From Verrucosispora sp. WMMD573 (GTDB lineage: Bacteria > Actinomycetota > Actinomycetes > Mycobacteriales > Micromonosporaceae): a stretch of DNA of 64,000 nt. The stretch lies in the NCBI RefSeq assembly GCF_027497175.1, contig NZ_CP114901.1, positions 3,968,001-4,032,000 on the forward strand, given 5' to 3'. Below, one piece after another: positions 16,915-25,414 of this stretch; position 1 is the first letter of the stretch; every line of letters begins with the position of its first letter. The translations under genes were made by a program, and so were the position numbers. The notes under the pieces are model-generated. The model made no database searches and had not been told where the DNA came from. It saw only the letters and a list, made by a program, of their open reading frames with translations.

Positions 16915-17314
16915 GCGCTGCCGCCCTACCGAAAAACCCCATCCGCGCAAGGACCGGGAGCACAGCACCGCACCGTCACCACCGCGTCGACGACCACACC
17001 CTCACCGCCGCTGACCCCCTACCCGGCGACCTGCGCCATGCCCCCAAAGACGATCCGCACCAGCCCAGGTGCGCACTAATTTGATAAGACTCGGGTTTGA
17101 CCCCGCCCGGCGCGATTCGCATCGGACGAGGCATGTTGTTTCGTGCGGCTGCCCGTTGTCCGACCTTTCAACCGATGGGGTTGCGAGCAAGTGACGGTCA
17201 CGCTAGGTTGGCAATCATATCGAAATATGGCTATGTGGGTTGGTGGCCGGACCGCCCGCTGAGTCGCTGCACACAGGTGGCGCAGCCACACATCACCTCA
17301 GGAGAGGACCGGCC
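16915..17314. other. Intergenic region upstream of the CE15 gene
   Basis: No gene is supported. The left half is ordinary high-GC sequence with no strong hairpin. The right half is AT-richer; TTGGCA, 17 bp, then CTATGT around 17209-17237 is a weak promoter candidate for the CE15 gene. A T-arm-like string near 17092 has no accompanying tRNA stems. Confidence 0.5.
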
Positions 17315-18928
17315 ATGCACATCCGCTCAGTCCGTTCCAGATTTCGCCTGGTGCTCGCCGCATTAGCGGTCGGGGCGCTGGCCGTCGGTGGAACGGCTAT
17401 CGGAGTAGCTAACAACAGCACTGCCGCTCTGGCGGCAGCTTCCGCCGTCGAGGACGAGGGCGTCGACTGTTCGGTGTCGTTGCCCGGCTCGTTGACCGCG
17501 AACTCCCGGCTGCCCGACCCGTTCCGCAGGCTGGACGGCTCGCGTATTTCCAGCAGGGCGGACTGGCGATGCCAGCGGGCACAGATCAGGGAATTGGTCG
17601 AACGCTATGTGTACGGTGACAAGCCGGCGAAGCCGGCGAGCGTCACGGGGACGGTGTCGAGCAGCAACATCACGGTGAACGTGTCGCACAACGGTAGGAG
17701 TTCCAGCTTCTCGGCTAGTGTCCAGTTGCCCAGTGGCAACGGTCCCTTCCCGGCCGTTGTGGTGTTGGGTGGCTTCGGCGCGGACACGGCCGCCATTCGA
17801 TCCGCTGGCGCAGCCGTCATCAACTACGATCCCTACGCCGTTGGTCGGGAGGGCACGCCGCGCAGTAACAAGCAGGGCGCGTTCTACAGCATCTACGGCA
17901 ACACGAGCAGCACCGGGTTGCTGGCCGCCTGGTCGTGGGGGGTGAGCCGGATCATCGACGTCATCGAGTCCTCCGGCGGCAACATCCTGCGGACCGACAT
18001 CGGCGTCACCGGGTGTTTTCGGTTTGGTAAGGGCGCATTCGCGGTCGGCGCGCTCGACCAGCGTATCGCGTTGACCATGCCGATCGAGTCCGGCAGCGCC
18101 GGTGTCCCTATCTTCCGCGGCATTCCCGGCGAGGGTGCCCAGAGCCTGAGCAGCGCCTACGGCGAGCAGCCGTGGCTCGGCGATGCGTTCGGCTCCTTCA
18201 CGGGTAGCCCGAACAACCTGCCGGTGGACACCCACGAGATCGTCGCGATGATCGCCCCACGGGGACTGTTCATCATGGACAACCCGCACATCGCCAACCT
18301 CGGGCCACGCTCCGCCAGCGTCGCGGCACTGGGCGGCGCGGAGGTCTACAAGGCTCTCGGCGCGGGCGACAACATCACCTACTGGTCGGACGTGCAGGAC
18401 GGCAGTCACTGCGCCAACCGGTCCGAATGGCGGATCCCGTTGCAGCAGCACATCCAGAAGTTCCTGCTGAAGACGGGCAACTCCGCGGGCACCATGCGAA
18501 TCGCCAGCAAGGCGGCCGGCAACCTGGCTCAGTGGCGAGACTGGCAGACGCCAACCCTCGCTGACGGTCCCACGACTCCGCCGCCCACGACTCCGCCGCC
18601 CACGACTCCGCCGCCCACGACTCCGCCGCCCACGACTCCGCCCCCGACCGGCGGCAGCTGCACCGCCTCGATGACGCCCGGCACGGTATGGGGCGACCGC
18701 TACAACACGTCGGTGACGGTCAGCGGGGCCAGCACCTGGACGGTGGTCGTGGCCATCACCGCGCCGCAGAAGGTCTCGACCACCTGGAGCGGCAGCTTCA
18801 GCTGGGACGCCAGCGGAAACATCATGACCGTCCGGTCAAACGGCAGCGGAAACACGTTCGGCTTCACCACCATGATGAACGGCAACAGCTGGGCCCGACC
18901 CCAGATCAGGTCCTGCACCACGGGATGA
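17315..18928 (+). CDS. Secreted CE15 glucuronoyl-esterase homologue with C-terminal CBM; nucleophile Ser replaced by Phe
   Basis: 537 aa from ATG 17315 (CAGGAGAGG upstream). Signal peptide about 1-41. The CE15 alpha/beta-hydrolase domain spans about 50-410. The signature that normally reads GCSR-x-GK appears as GCFRFGKGAF: codon TTT at 18017-18019 gives Phe235 where the nucleophile Ser should be. The other triad members look present: Glu258 (MPIESGSAG) and His365 (DGSHCANR). A TTPPP linker and a C-terminal CBM2-like domain (about 450-537) follow. CE15 enzymes cut ester bonds between lignin and glucuronic acid of xylan. As written, this protein should lack normal catalysis; it may be a binding protein, a recent loss-of-function allele, or a sequence error. 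Confidence 0.88.
   Translation: MHIRSVRSRFRLVLAALAVGALAVGGTAIGVANNSTAALAAASAVEDEGVDCSVSLPGSLTANSRLPDPFRRLDGSRISSRADWRCQRAQIRELVERYVYGDKPAKPASVTGTVSSSNITVNVSHNGRSSSFSASVQLPSGNGPFPAVVVLGGFGADTAAIRSAGAAVINYDPYAVGREGTPRSNKQGAFYSIYGNTSSTGLLAAWSWGVSRIIDVIESSGGNILRTDIGVTGCFRFGKGAFAVGALDQRIALTMPIESGSAGVPIFRGIPGEGAQSLSSAYGEQPWLGDAFGSFTGSPNNLPVDTHEIVAMIAPRGLFIMDNPHIANLGPRSASVAALGGAEVYKALGAGDNITYWSDVQDGSHCANRSEWRIPLQQHIQKFLLKTGNSAGTMRIASKAAGNLAQWRDWQTPTLADGPTTPPPTTPPPTTPPPTTPPPTTPPPTGGSCTASMTPGTVWGDRYNTSVTVSGASTWTVVVAITAPQKVSTTWSGSFSWDASGNIMTVRSNGSGNTFGFTTMMNGNSWARPQIRSCTTG
18571..18645 (+). repeat. 15-bp tandem repeat coding for a Thr-Thr-Pro-Pro-Pro linker
   Basis: Five consecutive units of CACGACTCCGCCGCC, the fifth with a change, in frame inside the CE15 gene. 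The near-identity of the DNA units (not just the residues) indicates recent slippage or unit expansion. A similar 15-bp repeat on the other strand encodes the linker of the CBM2 protein at about 20931-20980. Confidence 0.85.
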
Positions 18929-18936
18929 CACCGGCT

Positions 18937-18968
18937 GCCCGCCGCGCCTGGACAGCAGGGCGGCGGGC
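18937..18968 (+). terminator. Hairpin after the CE15 gene
   Basis: Perfect 9-bp G/C stem (18937-18945 with 18960-18968), 14-nt loop, starting 8 bp past the stop. Confidence 0.65.
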
Positions 18969-19049
18969 CTCCCGGTGATCAGGAGCCGGCGGGCTCGCCG
19001 CCCTTCGTCAGCTGTTGCCGCAGAAGCTCAGTGAAGTGAAAATCACGGA

Positions 19050-19475
19050 TTGCGTTGGTCTGCGGCGACCGTTTTGGTCACCGTCGCGGGGGGAATCCTG
19101 ACCGCGCCACCCTCGCTGGCCGCGACACCCGAAATCACCGTCAACACCGCTTCGAGTTTCCAGACAATCGATGGGTTCGGGGCCGCGACCCCGATTTTCG
19201 GTGGTTCCGGTGACCCGTGGACGACAGGCCAAACGCAGACTCTCGTCGGTAGGGGGCTTGGCCAGCTCGGTCTGTCAATCATGAGGACCGTGGTGTCGCC
19301 CGTGTCGAGCCCGTGCGGTCTGTACGCGAGCAGCGTGCAAACGGCGAAGCCGTACGGATTCGATGTCAAGATCCTTGCCTCGCCGTGGACCGCCCCGGCG
19401 AACTACTACGACGACTATGCCGAGCAGCTGAACAGCTACGTGCAGTACATGAAGAACCCGGTGACCTCACCTGCC
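19050..19475 (+). pseudogene. GH30-family hydrolase remnant
   Basis: The frame from TTG 19050 gives a truncated signal peptide, then a clear GH30 beginning (FQTIDGFGAATPIFGGSGDP, LGLSIMRTVVSP, VKILASPWTAPAN). It then jumps to YYDDYAEQLNSYVQYMKN, skipping the substrate loop normally found between these motifs. After about 19475 homology stops; the catalytic Glu regions are absent. GH30 enzymes are usually over 400 residues and only about 140 remain. There is no good start or ribosome site. A decayed xylanase- or galactanase-like gene next to the altered CE15 suggests loss of a xylan-directed function here. Confidence 0.8.
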
Positions 19476-19479
19476 GGTT

Positions 19480-19593
19480 GTGAAGCGCCATGGTCGAAGG
19501 CACTTGATGCGGAAGCCGGCTGGTGCCGGCCTGGACCAGCTGCGCCGCAAGGTGACCGTCTTCCGCGAAGTCATCCCCGCAGGCGGCCGTTGA
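19480..19593 (+). other. Unidentified C-terminal-looking coding remnant
   Basis: In another frame from the GH30 remnant, codons read VKRHGRRHLMRKPAGAGLDQ and continue through a Lys/Arg-rich stretch to a TGA at 19591. It has protein-like composition but no family I recognise. It may be the tail of a second gene fused to the GH30 break by deletion. Confidence 0.25.
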
Positions 19594-19644
19594 GCGGTGG
19601 GGCCCGGCCTTCTCGTGTCGGCTATAGCTGCCCGCTGGCGCGGT

Positions 19645-19679
19645 CCGGGCCCGCGACGGAGGTTCCGTCGCGGGCCCGG
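19645..19679 (-). terminator. Perfect 16-bp-stem hairpin after the CBM2 protein gene
   Basis: Arms 19645-19660 and 19664-19679, loop GGT. It starts 16 bp past the stop of the minus-strand gene that ends at 19696 and is symmetrical enough to work in both directions. Confidence 0.8.
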
Positions 19680-19695
19680 TCATGGTTGCTGGTTG

Positions 19696-21414
19696 TCAGT
19701 TCGGGGCGTGTACTCCGCTGGCGGACCAGTCCCTGGTGGCACCCCGGACGTACATGGAGCTGCCTTGGTTGCCGGAGAAGTACTGCTTGATGGAGCCGGT
19801 GAATGGTGTGCTGGAGGCGTTTCGGCCGTGCACGTCGGTGTAGACGGTGGTCGGGCCGCTGTTTTGCACCTGGAAGGTGCCGGGTCGGAATTCTCGCAGG
19901 GTGCCCTTGAATGGCGAGCGTGGGTCGTCCCAGGCGAGGTTCTGGCCGGCCTGGCGGGCCTGGTCGCAGTAGTCACCACCGGCGAGGTTCGTGTAGCACA
20001 GGTCCACGATGCGGCCTAGGTTGTTCGGCTTGGACGGGTCGTAGTAGCGCGACGGGTTGACCACGTAGAACAGCGGTGCCAGGCGGAAGTTCAGCCCGGG
20101 GCCGGTGACCTGGAAGTCGGAGAACCAGAAGTCGTCCATGTCGGAGACGGTGAACGGCACGGGGTTGGGGTAGAGGGGGTCGTAGTGGGTGCGGCCTTCC
20201 CGGATCGCCTGCACGCAGCCCGGTTCGGTGATCAGCCGGCCGAGGGAGCGGGTGTCTGACGGCGAGTCCGCCGGCACCGCCGGAGCGACGTTGATGAACT
20301 GCCCACCGAAGCCCGGGCATTCGCTGGGGCTGAACCCGCCGGGCCGGCCGAGCGGGATCATCGCGCTGTACCGGGCCTCGGTGACCTGCCCGCCGTTGCT
20401 GGCGGTGCAGCGCTGGTTGAACAGCAGTTCATGCAGGTTGTTGCTGAACGCGTCCGGCGAGTGGGTGCCCTGGTGGAACTTGAGCAGGGTGTCGCAGGTC
20501 GCGATCGTGGTGCCCTGCGGCGGGAAGAAGCTGCTGCCGTTGTCGCCCTGGATCACGTTGACGTTGTTGACCGTGAGCACCTTGTGCCCGACGTGGTCCT
20601 CATGCCGGTGGCTGTGCTCGGGCATGTGGTCCAGCATCACCTCGCTGGTGTAGCCGAAGGCGGGCCAGCCCGCGGTGCTGAACAGGTCGGACGGTCTGGG
20701 GTCGTCACCGTGTTCGTGGCCGAAGTTGCAACCGCTGGGGTCGCGCGGCGGGTGCCAGGTCGGGTAGACCTTGCCGTCCGGACCGTACGTCCAGTACCGG
20801 GCGTGGATCTCGACCGAACACTCGCCGGAGCGGGGCAGGTAGCCCTTCTCGTTGGCGGTGGCGATCAGGTCGTACGCCCGGCTGGTCTGCGCTCCTGCGG
20901 GCGGCAGTGCGGTGCCCCAGGTGGGGTTGCCGGGTGGCGGTGTGGTGGGTGGCGGTGTGGTGGGTGGCGGCGTCGTGGGGTTGGGGCCGGGCGATCCGGT
21001 GCAGGCAGTGCCGTTGACGGCGAAGTTGGTCGGCGCGGGGTTGCTGCCGCTCCAGGATCCGTTGAAGCCGAACGAGGTGCTGGCCCCGGTCGCGATGCTG
21101 CCGTTGTAACTGGCGTTGCGTGCGCTGACCTGGCTCCCGTTTTGCGTCACGGTGGCGTTCCATGCCTGGGTGACGCGTTGGCCCGCGTCATAGCTCCACG
21201 TGAGCGTCCAGGAGCTGACCGGGTCGCCGAGGTTGTTGATGGTGACAGTGGCGGTGAAACCGCCCTGCCACTGCGAGCCGACCGTGTAGGTGACTCGGCA
21301 GCCGGGTGCGGCCACTGCGGGTCCGGCGAGGGTGATAGCCGCTCCGCTGGCGACGACCACTGCCGCCACGGTCCCGGCTGCCCACAGCCGGGACCGGGGA
21401 CGATGTACGCGCAT
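19696..21414 (-). CDS. Secreted CBM2 protein with a large His-rich domain of unknown function
   Basis: 572 aa; ATG at 21412-21414 with CGGAGG upstream. Signal peptide 1-36. CBM2 at about 37-140 (CRVTYTVGSQWQGGFTATVT, GSNPAPTNF), then a TTPPP linker (about 143-165). The remaining 400 residues (WTYGPDGKVYPTWHPPRDP, GCNFGHEHGDDPRPSD, DHMPEHSHRHEDHVGHK, DMDDFWFSDFQVTGPG) form a conserved extracellular domain rich in His and Asp. It looks metal-binding but has no catalytic signature that I can name. The cellulose-targeting module suggests it acts on plant wall material. The nearby terminator and its own AT-rich upstream region indicate a monocistronic gene. Confidence 0.85.
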   Translation of the reverse strand: MRVHRPRSRLWAAGTVAAVVVASGAAITLAGPAVAAPGCRVTYTVGSQWQGGFTATVTINNLGDPVSSWTLTWSYDAGQRVTQAWNATVTQNGSQVSARNASYNGSIATGASTSFGFNGSWSGSNPAPTNFAVNGTACTGSPGPNPTTPPPTTPPPTTPPPGNPTWGTALPPAGAQTSRAYDLIATANEKGYLPRSGECSVEIHARYWTYGPDGKVYPTWHPPRDPSGCNFGHEHGDDPRPSDLFSTAGWPAFGYTSEVMLDHMPEHSHRHEDHVGHKVLTVNNVNVIQGDNGSSFFPPQGTTIATCDTLLKFHQGTHSPDAFSNNLHELLFNQRCTASNGGQVTEARYSAMIPLGRPGGFSPSECPGFGGQFINVAPAVPADSPSDTRSLGRLITEPGCVQAIREGRTHYDPLYPNPVPFTVSDMDDFWFSDFQVTGPGLNFRLAPLFYVVNPSRYYDPSKPNNLGRIVDLCYTNLAGGDYCDQARQAGQNLAWDDPRSPFKGTLREFRPGTFQVQNSGPTTVYTDVHGRNASSTPFTGSIKQYFSGNQGSSMYVRGATRDWSASGVHAPN

Positions 21415-21821
21415 TACCGATCCTCCGAATGGTGGTGGAGTGGATCGACGGAGGACCTGAACCCAGCAGGCGGGTGCGCCGGACCGGCGGGGCCGGAGCG
21501 TGCCTCACCGATCACCGGGGCGGCCGAGCGGAACCCGACTGGGCGTCCACCCATCGACTATTGTATATCTATACTACGGAACGGACTCAGGCTGTCAACG
21601 CAGGTACGGATATCGGCATCGACCCGCCGGGCTCAGGGAAGTTCACCGGTCACCCGCTCCGCCGGTACTCGGTACAGCGCGGATCTGCGGTATCGGCGCG
21701 TACCCGGTCAGGAAGTCCCGCGAGGGGCGGGGCGGGCGATGGCAGCTGCGGGGTCCGCGCAATTCGAACGTCGATGTCGATGAGCCACCACAACAGGGTT
21801 CAACAAAGTTCTGCTGAAGGA
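21415..21821. other. Intergenic region upstream of the CBM2 protein gene
   Basis: No gene is supported. An AT-rich island at about 21555-21580 (read on the minus strand: CCGTAGTATAGATATACAAT) probably holds the promoter of the minus-strand gene starting at 21414. No clear operator is seen. Confidence 0.5.
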
Positions 21822-23327
21822 TTAGGAGGTCCGGCGGAACGTGGCGTCGGCGCGGCCCGTGGCGTTGCTGATCGGGTCGATCCGTAACACGTAGTTGCTG
21901 TGTCTGACGTATCGGTCGGGGAAGTTGTAGGACTGGAACGACGACCATGACGAGTCGGCCAGTCCGGCCACCTGACGGAAGGTGGCGTCCTCGCTGAACA
22001 CTGCCGAGCCGTTGTTCGGACTCAATTGGAGGACGTAATCGGCGTGCCGCAGGTAGTGCCCGGGGAAGTTCACCGACTCGAACGACACGTACCCGGCTCC
22101 GTTGTTCGCCAGTCCGGGGACCACCCGGAACTGCCCGTCCAACGCCGGGTTCACGTTCGAGTCGATCCGGACGGCGTAGTCCTGGTGCCGTACGTAGCGG
22201 TTCTGGAAGTTGAACGACTGCAACCGCTGGACGGGCACCGCGCCCGCGTTGTCGAGCTCGCCCGACGGGCCGGCCAGCACCGTCGAGGTGGCGACGGGCA
22301 TGCCCAGGTTGGGCGTGCCATCCGGGTTCCAGGAGATCCGCTGGGCCCGGCTGGTGCGGGTGGTACCGCATCCCTGCGAGGACGAGGAGTTGGCGTGGTA
22401 GACGATCCAGTCCTCGGTGCCGTCGGGCGAGGTGAAGAAGGAGTGGTGGGCGGGACCGTACACCCCGTTGGCGTCGGCGCGCTGGAAGAGCGGGTTGGCC
22501 AGCTTGGTCCACGAACTGCGGCTCAGCGGGTTGGAGCCGGTCAGTTCCAGTGCCCCGATCTTGTAGTCGGGTGTGCCGCAGTAGCTGGCCGAGTAGGTGA
22601 GGAAGGTGCGCCCGCCGCGTTGCAGCACATAGGGGCCTTCGTTGACGGGGTTGCCCTGGCGTTCCCACGAGTGGGTCGGCTCGGAGATCAGCGTACCCAA
22701 CGCCGCGGGCGTCCACGGGTTGGTCAGGCGGGTGATGTACAGGCTCTGTAGGCCGCCGTTGTCGAACCCGCTGTTGTTGTTGAACGCGGAGAACACGAAG
22801 TAGTTCACCCCGTTGACCGTCATGACGCTACCGTCGATCGACCAGCCGTTGTTCGGCATCAGGTTGAGCTGGCCCCGATACGTGTAGGGACCCATCGGGT
22901 CAGTTCCCGCGCTCTCCAGCACATGCTGACGCTGCCCGCCGCAGCACGCGCTCGGGCCGGCCGAGTAGTACAAATACCAGCGCTGCCCGTTCGGGCCGTC
23001 GAGCAGGTGCATGCTGGGAGCCCACATGTTCGACGTCGCGTTCGGCTGCGACATCGTGAAGACCCGGGTCTCCGGCGCGGTCCGCAGGCCGCCAAGAGTC
23101 GACGCCTTGCGGATGTAGATGTTCCCGGTCCAGGTGGTGGCCGTGTAGTAGTAGTTGCCGTTGTGGTATCCGAGCCACGGGTCGGCACTGTTGGGCGTAC
23201 CGACGATGGGGTTCTGGAAGGATTCTCCAGGAGCCGCGCTGCTCGGGGTGGAGGAAACCACCAGGCCCACGCTGACGGTGACAGCGGTGACCAACGCGGT
23301 GGCAATGGTTTGCCTACGTATGCGCAT
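21822..23327 (-). CDS. Secreted GH43 glycosidase with C-terminal AbfB (CBM42) module
   Basis: 501 aa from ATG 23325-23327, with AAAGGACC upstream; the frame stays open further but that part is only the shadow of the neighbouring gene. Signal peptide 1-31. GH43 propeller about 36-340 with Asp49 (SADPWLGYHNG), Asp165 (GWSIDGSVM) and Glu230 (VNEGPYVL) as the expected triad. The last 140 residues form an AbfB beta-trefoil with repeated RYVRH, HYLRHADYVLQL and DRYVRHSNYVLRI motifs, which bind arabinofuranose side chains. Likely an alpha-L-arabinofuranosidase or endo-arabinanase acting on arabinan or arabinoxylan. Confidence 0.9.
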   Translation of the reverse strand: MRIRRQTIATALVTAVTVSVGLVVSSTPSSAAPGESFQNPIVGTPNSADPWLGYHNGNYYYTATTWTGNIYIRKASTLGGLRTAPETRVFTMSQPNATSNMWAPSMHLLDGPNGQRWYLYYSAGPSACCGGQRQHVLESAGTDPMGPYTYRGQLNLMPNNGWSIDGSVMTVNGVNYFVFSAFNNNSGFDNGGLQSLYITRLTNPWTPAALGTLISEPTHSWERQGNPVNEGPYVLQRGGRTFLTYSASYCGTPDYKIGALELTGSNPLSRSSWTKLANPLFQRADANGVYGPAHHSFFTSPDGTEDWIVYHANSSSSQGCGTTRTSRAQRISWNPDGTPNLGMPVATSTVLAGPSGELDNAGAVPVQRLQSFNFQNRYVRHQDYAVRIDSNVNPALDGQFRVVPGLANNGAGYVSFESVNFPGHYLRHADYVLQLSPNNGSAVFSEDATFRQVAGLADSSWSSFQSYNFPDRYVRHSNYVLRIDPISNATGRADATFRRTS

Positions 23328-23464
23328 GGTGCGGTCCTTTCGACGGTCGCACGCGCGTGGTGCGATGTTCAGGCGGGTGGAACTGACCACGACTGGACCG
23401 CATACGCTCGGACCGCGTGGGCGAGGGCCGGTGACCCTTCCTTCCGCAATGACCGGGACGACCG

Positions 23465-23498
23465 GCCCCGGCGCCGCGCACGAACTCGGCACCGGGGC
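23465..23498 (-). terminator. Hairpin after the GH5 gene
   Basis: Stem GCCCCGG (23465-23471) with CCGGGGC (23492-23498) and further inner pairs, between the GH5 stop and the start of the GH43-AbfB gene. Confidence 0.5.
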
Positions 23499-23538
23499 TG
23501 AGGCGAGACCGCGGATCGCGGTCGCGTCGAGGTGGCCG

Positions 23539-25077
23539 TCAGACTGCTGTGCGCGACCACTGCTGGTTGGTGCCGGTGTTGCACGGATACTGTTTGAGGA
23601 TCGCGCCGTTGGCGGTCGACGCGGACGGTACGTCCACGCACTTGTTGCTGTGCCGCGCCCGGAGCTGGAAGTAACTGCCGTTGGCGACCATCTGGAACTG
23701 CTGGTTGGTGCCGGTGCCGCAGGTGTACTGGATGAGTTCGGCACCGTCGGCGGTGGAAGCGCTCACCACGTCGAGACACTTTCCACTGTGCCGGCTGATG
23801 ATGCGCCAGTAGCCGCTGCCGGCATCCTCGAACCGCCACTGCTGCCAGGCGTTGCCACCGTAGGTGTACTGGCCGACGCGCGCACCGTTGTCGGTGTTCG
23901 GCGATTGGACGTCCATGGCCTTGCTGCTGTGACGCACGTCGATGCGATAGAACGTTCCCGCCGCCGGCGGAGGCGTCGTGGGGCCGCCGCCGATGGTGTC
24001 ACCCCAGGCGTACCGGATCCGGTCGGCGCCGGAGCTGTTGCGGATGGTCAGGTTGAGGTTGGTGCCGCTGCCGCTGAGGGCGAACATCGAGTACCAGTCG
24101 TAGCCGATGTTGCCGGGCTTGCCGCCGAGGGCCGGCCAGTAGGTGCCGCCCATCTGGTTGTCCCGCATGACCTGGGCCATCGCGCGGATGTGGCGCACGA
24201 AGTTGTCGGTGCTGTTCGGGTCGCCGTAGTTGAGACCGTTGTCCATGGGCGCGCCGAACTCGGTCGCGACCGCGCGGGAGGCGCAGTTGCCGAGGCGGGT
24301 CTGGATGTGGCTCCGGAAGGCGTCGTAGGTCATCGCGCTGTAGAAGAAGGCGTAGTGGTGGAAGGAGAGCAGCGTCGAGTTGAAGCGACTGTCGTTGCAG
24401 ATGTCGCGCAGGTCCTGGCTGTAGCCGGTGCCGCCGATGAGCACCCGGCTGGGCGCCGCCGAGTAGTGGTAGCTGAGCCAGTTGGCCGCCACGTTGCGCC
24501 ACTCCGTCGAGCTGTACCCGTGCGGCTCGTTCATCGGTTCGAAGTACACGTTGGGGTTCGAGCCGTACGTGTTGGTCACGGTGGACCACATCGTGTTCCA
24601 CGCGGCGAGGTTCGTGATCCTGCCGCCGGAGGCGGCGCCGTCCTCCCAGTAGGCGAGGATGACCTTGAATCCGCGGTCGGTGGCGGCGTCAATGGCGCCC
24701 CGGTAGGCATTCCACCACGTCGTCCCCACCGTGTGGGTGTTGATCGGCAGCCGGACTGTGTTGACCCCCATGGTGGCGGCCATGTCGTCGTAGAGGGCGT
24801 TGGCCTTGGCCCGCACCGTCGCGTTGCTGTCCGACGAGCTCAGACCCTGCACGACGAGTGGGCCGGTACTGAAGTTGTCTCCCAGCACGGCCCAGTTCAT
24901 GCCTCGGAACTGGCGGGTGGCGGCAGTGGCCGGCGACGAGATGGCGACGACGCTACCCAGGGCTGTCAGAGCGGTCACCAGGGCGATCAGCAGCCGGCGC
25001 GACGATCGAGTGCTCCGCGACGGCCCTGATGCATGCCCATCAGACGATGTGATCCGTGTCATCGAATGTCCAATCAC
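23539..25077 (-). CDS. Secreted GH5 glycosidase with CBM13 (ricin B) module
   Basis: 512 aa from GTG 25077, with CCGGAGG upstream; ATG 25062 is an alternative start five codons later. Signal peptide to about residue 53. GH5 barrel about 55-360 with acid/base Glu184 in PMNEPHG and nucleophile Glu273 in ATEFGAP. A short Pro-rich linker and a ricin-type trefoil (about 375-512) follow, with three QxW-type repeats (QQWRF, QQFQM, QQWSR). Clan A retaining endo-hydrolase; mannanase, cellulase or another GH5 activity cannot be told apart by eye. It is divergent from the ThuA-like gene. Confidence 0.88.
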   Translation of the reverse strand: MIGHSMTRITSSDGHASGPSRSTRSSRRLLIALVTALTALGSVVAISSPATAATRQFRGMNWAVLGDNFSTGPLVVQGLSSSDSNATVRAKANALYDDMAATMGVNTVRLPINTHTVGTTWWNAYRGAIDAATDRGFKVILAYWEDGAASGGRITNLAAWNTMWSTVTNTYGSNPNVYFEPMNEPHGYSSTEWRNVAANWLSYHYSAAPSRVLIGGTGYSQDLRDICNDSRFNSTLLSFHHYAFFYSAMTYDAFRSHIQTRLGNCASRAVATEFGAPMDNGLNYGDPNSTDNFVRHIRAMAQVMRDNQMGGTYWPALGGKPGNIGYDWYSMFALSGSGTNLNLTIRNSSGADRIRYAWGDTIGGGPTTPPPAAGTFYRIDVRHSSKAMDVQSPNTDNGARVGQYTYGGNAWQQWRFEDAGSGYWRIISRHSGKCLDVVSASTADGAELIQYTCGTGTNQQFQMVANGSYFQLRARHSNKCVDVPSASTANGAILKQYPCNTGTNQQWSRTAV

Positions 25078-25414
25078 TGAACTGGGCCTCCGGCTCGGAC
25101 ATCAGGCTGATGTCGTCTGAGTTACATCGGTAACGGAAACAACAACAAGAAACCAGAACTCGAACCGACACGTTCAGGAACATTCAGGCTCGAACACAGG
25201 GATTAGGTACGACCGATCGGATCCATCCCCGTCATCATGCGGTTGTCGCAGGACACCGGCGCGGGTCGCTCCAACCGCCGCGCGTCAGGCGTCACCCGTC
25301 GCCGGCCGGGTGGTGCCCGGGCCCACCGATCATCGACCACCGAGCCCGGCAGCTGACGACCCGGAGCGCAGGTGGCATCATGCAGGTGATGAGCGGTCCC
25401 GGGATCGATGTCGG
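25078..25414. other. Divergent control region between GH5 and ThuA-like genes
   Basis: No gene is supported. A short inverted repeat GTTACATCGGTAAC lies at 25121-25134, followed by an A-rich run to about 25160. This is the best place for the minus-strand GH5 promoter and an operator. No strong ribosome site supports an earlier start of the ThuA-like gene. Confidence 0.45.

Noticed and set aside
17080..17110. T-arm-like string CGGGTTTGACCCCG
   Set aside because: No acceptor, D or anticodon stems can be fitted around it; not a tRNA.
18571..18645. Direct repeats as a possible CRISPR array
   Set aside because: Units are contiguous without spacers and encode a TTPPP linker in frame.
23328..23744. 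In-frame upstream extension of the GH43-AbfB gene
   Set aside because: It is the out-of-phase shadow of the neighbouring ricin-type module; signal peptide and ribosome site fix the start at 23327.
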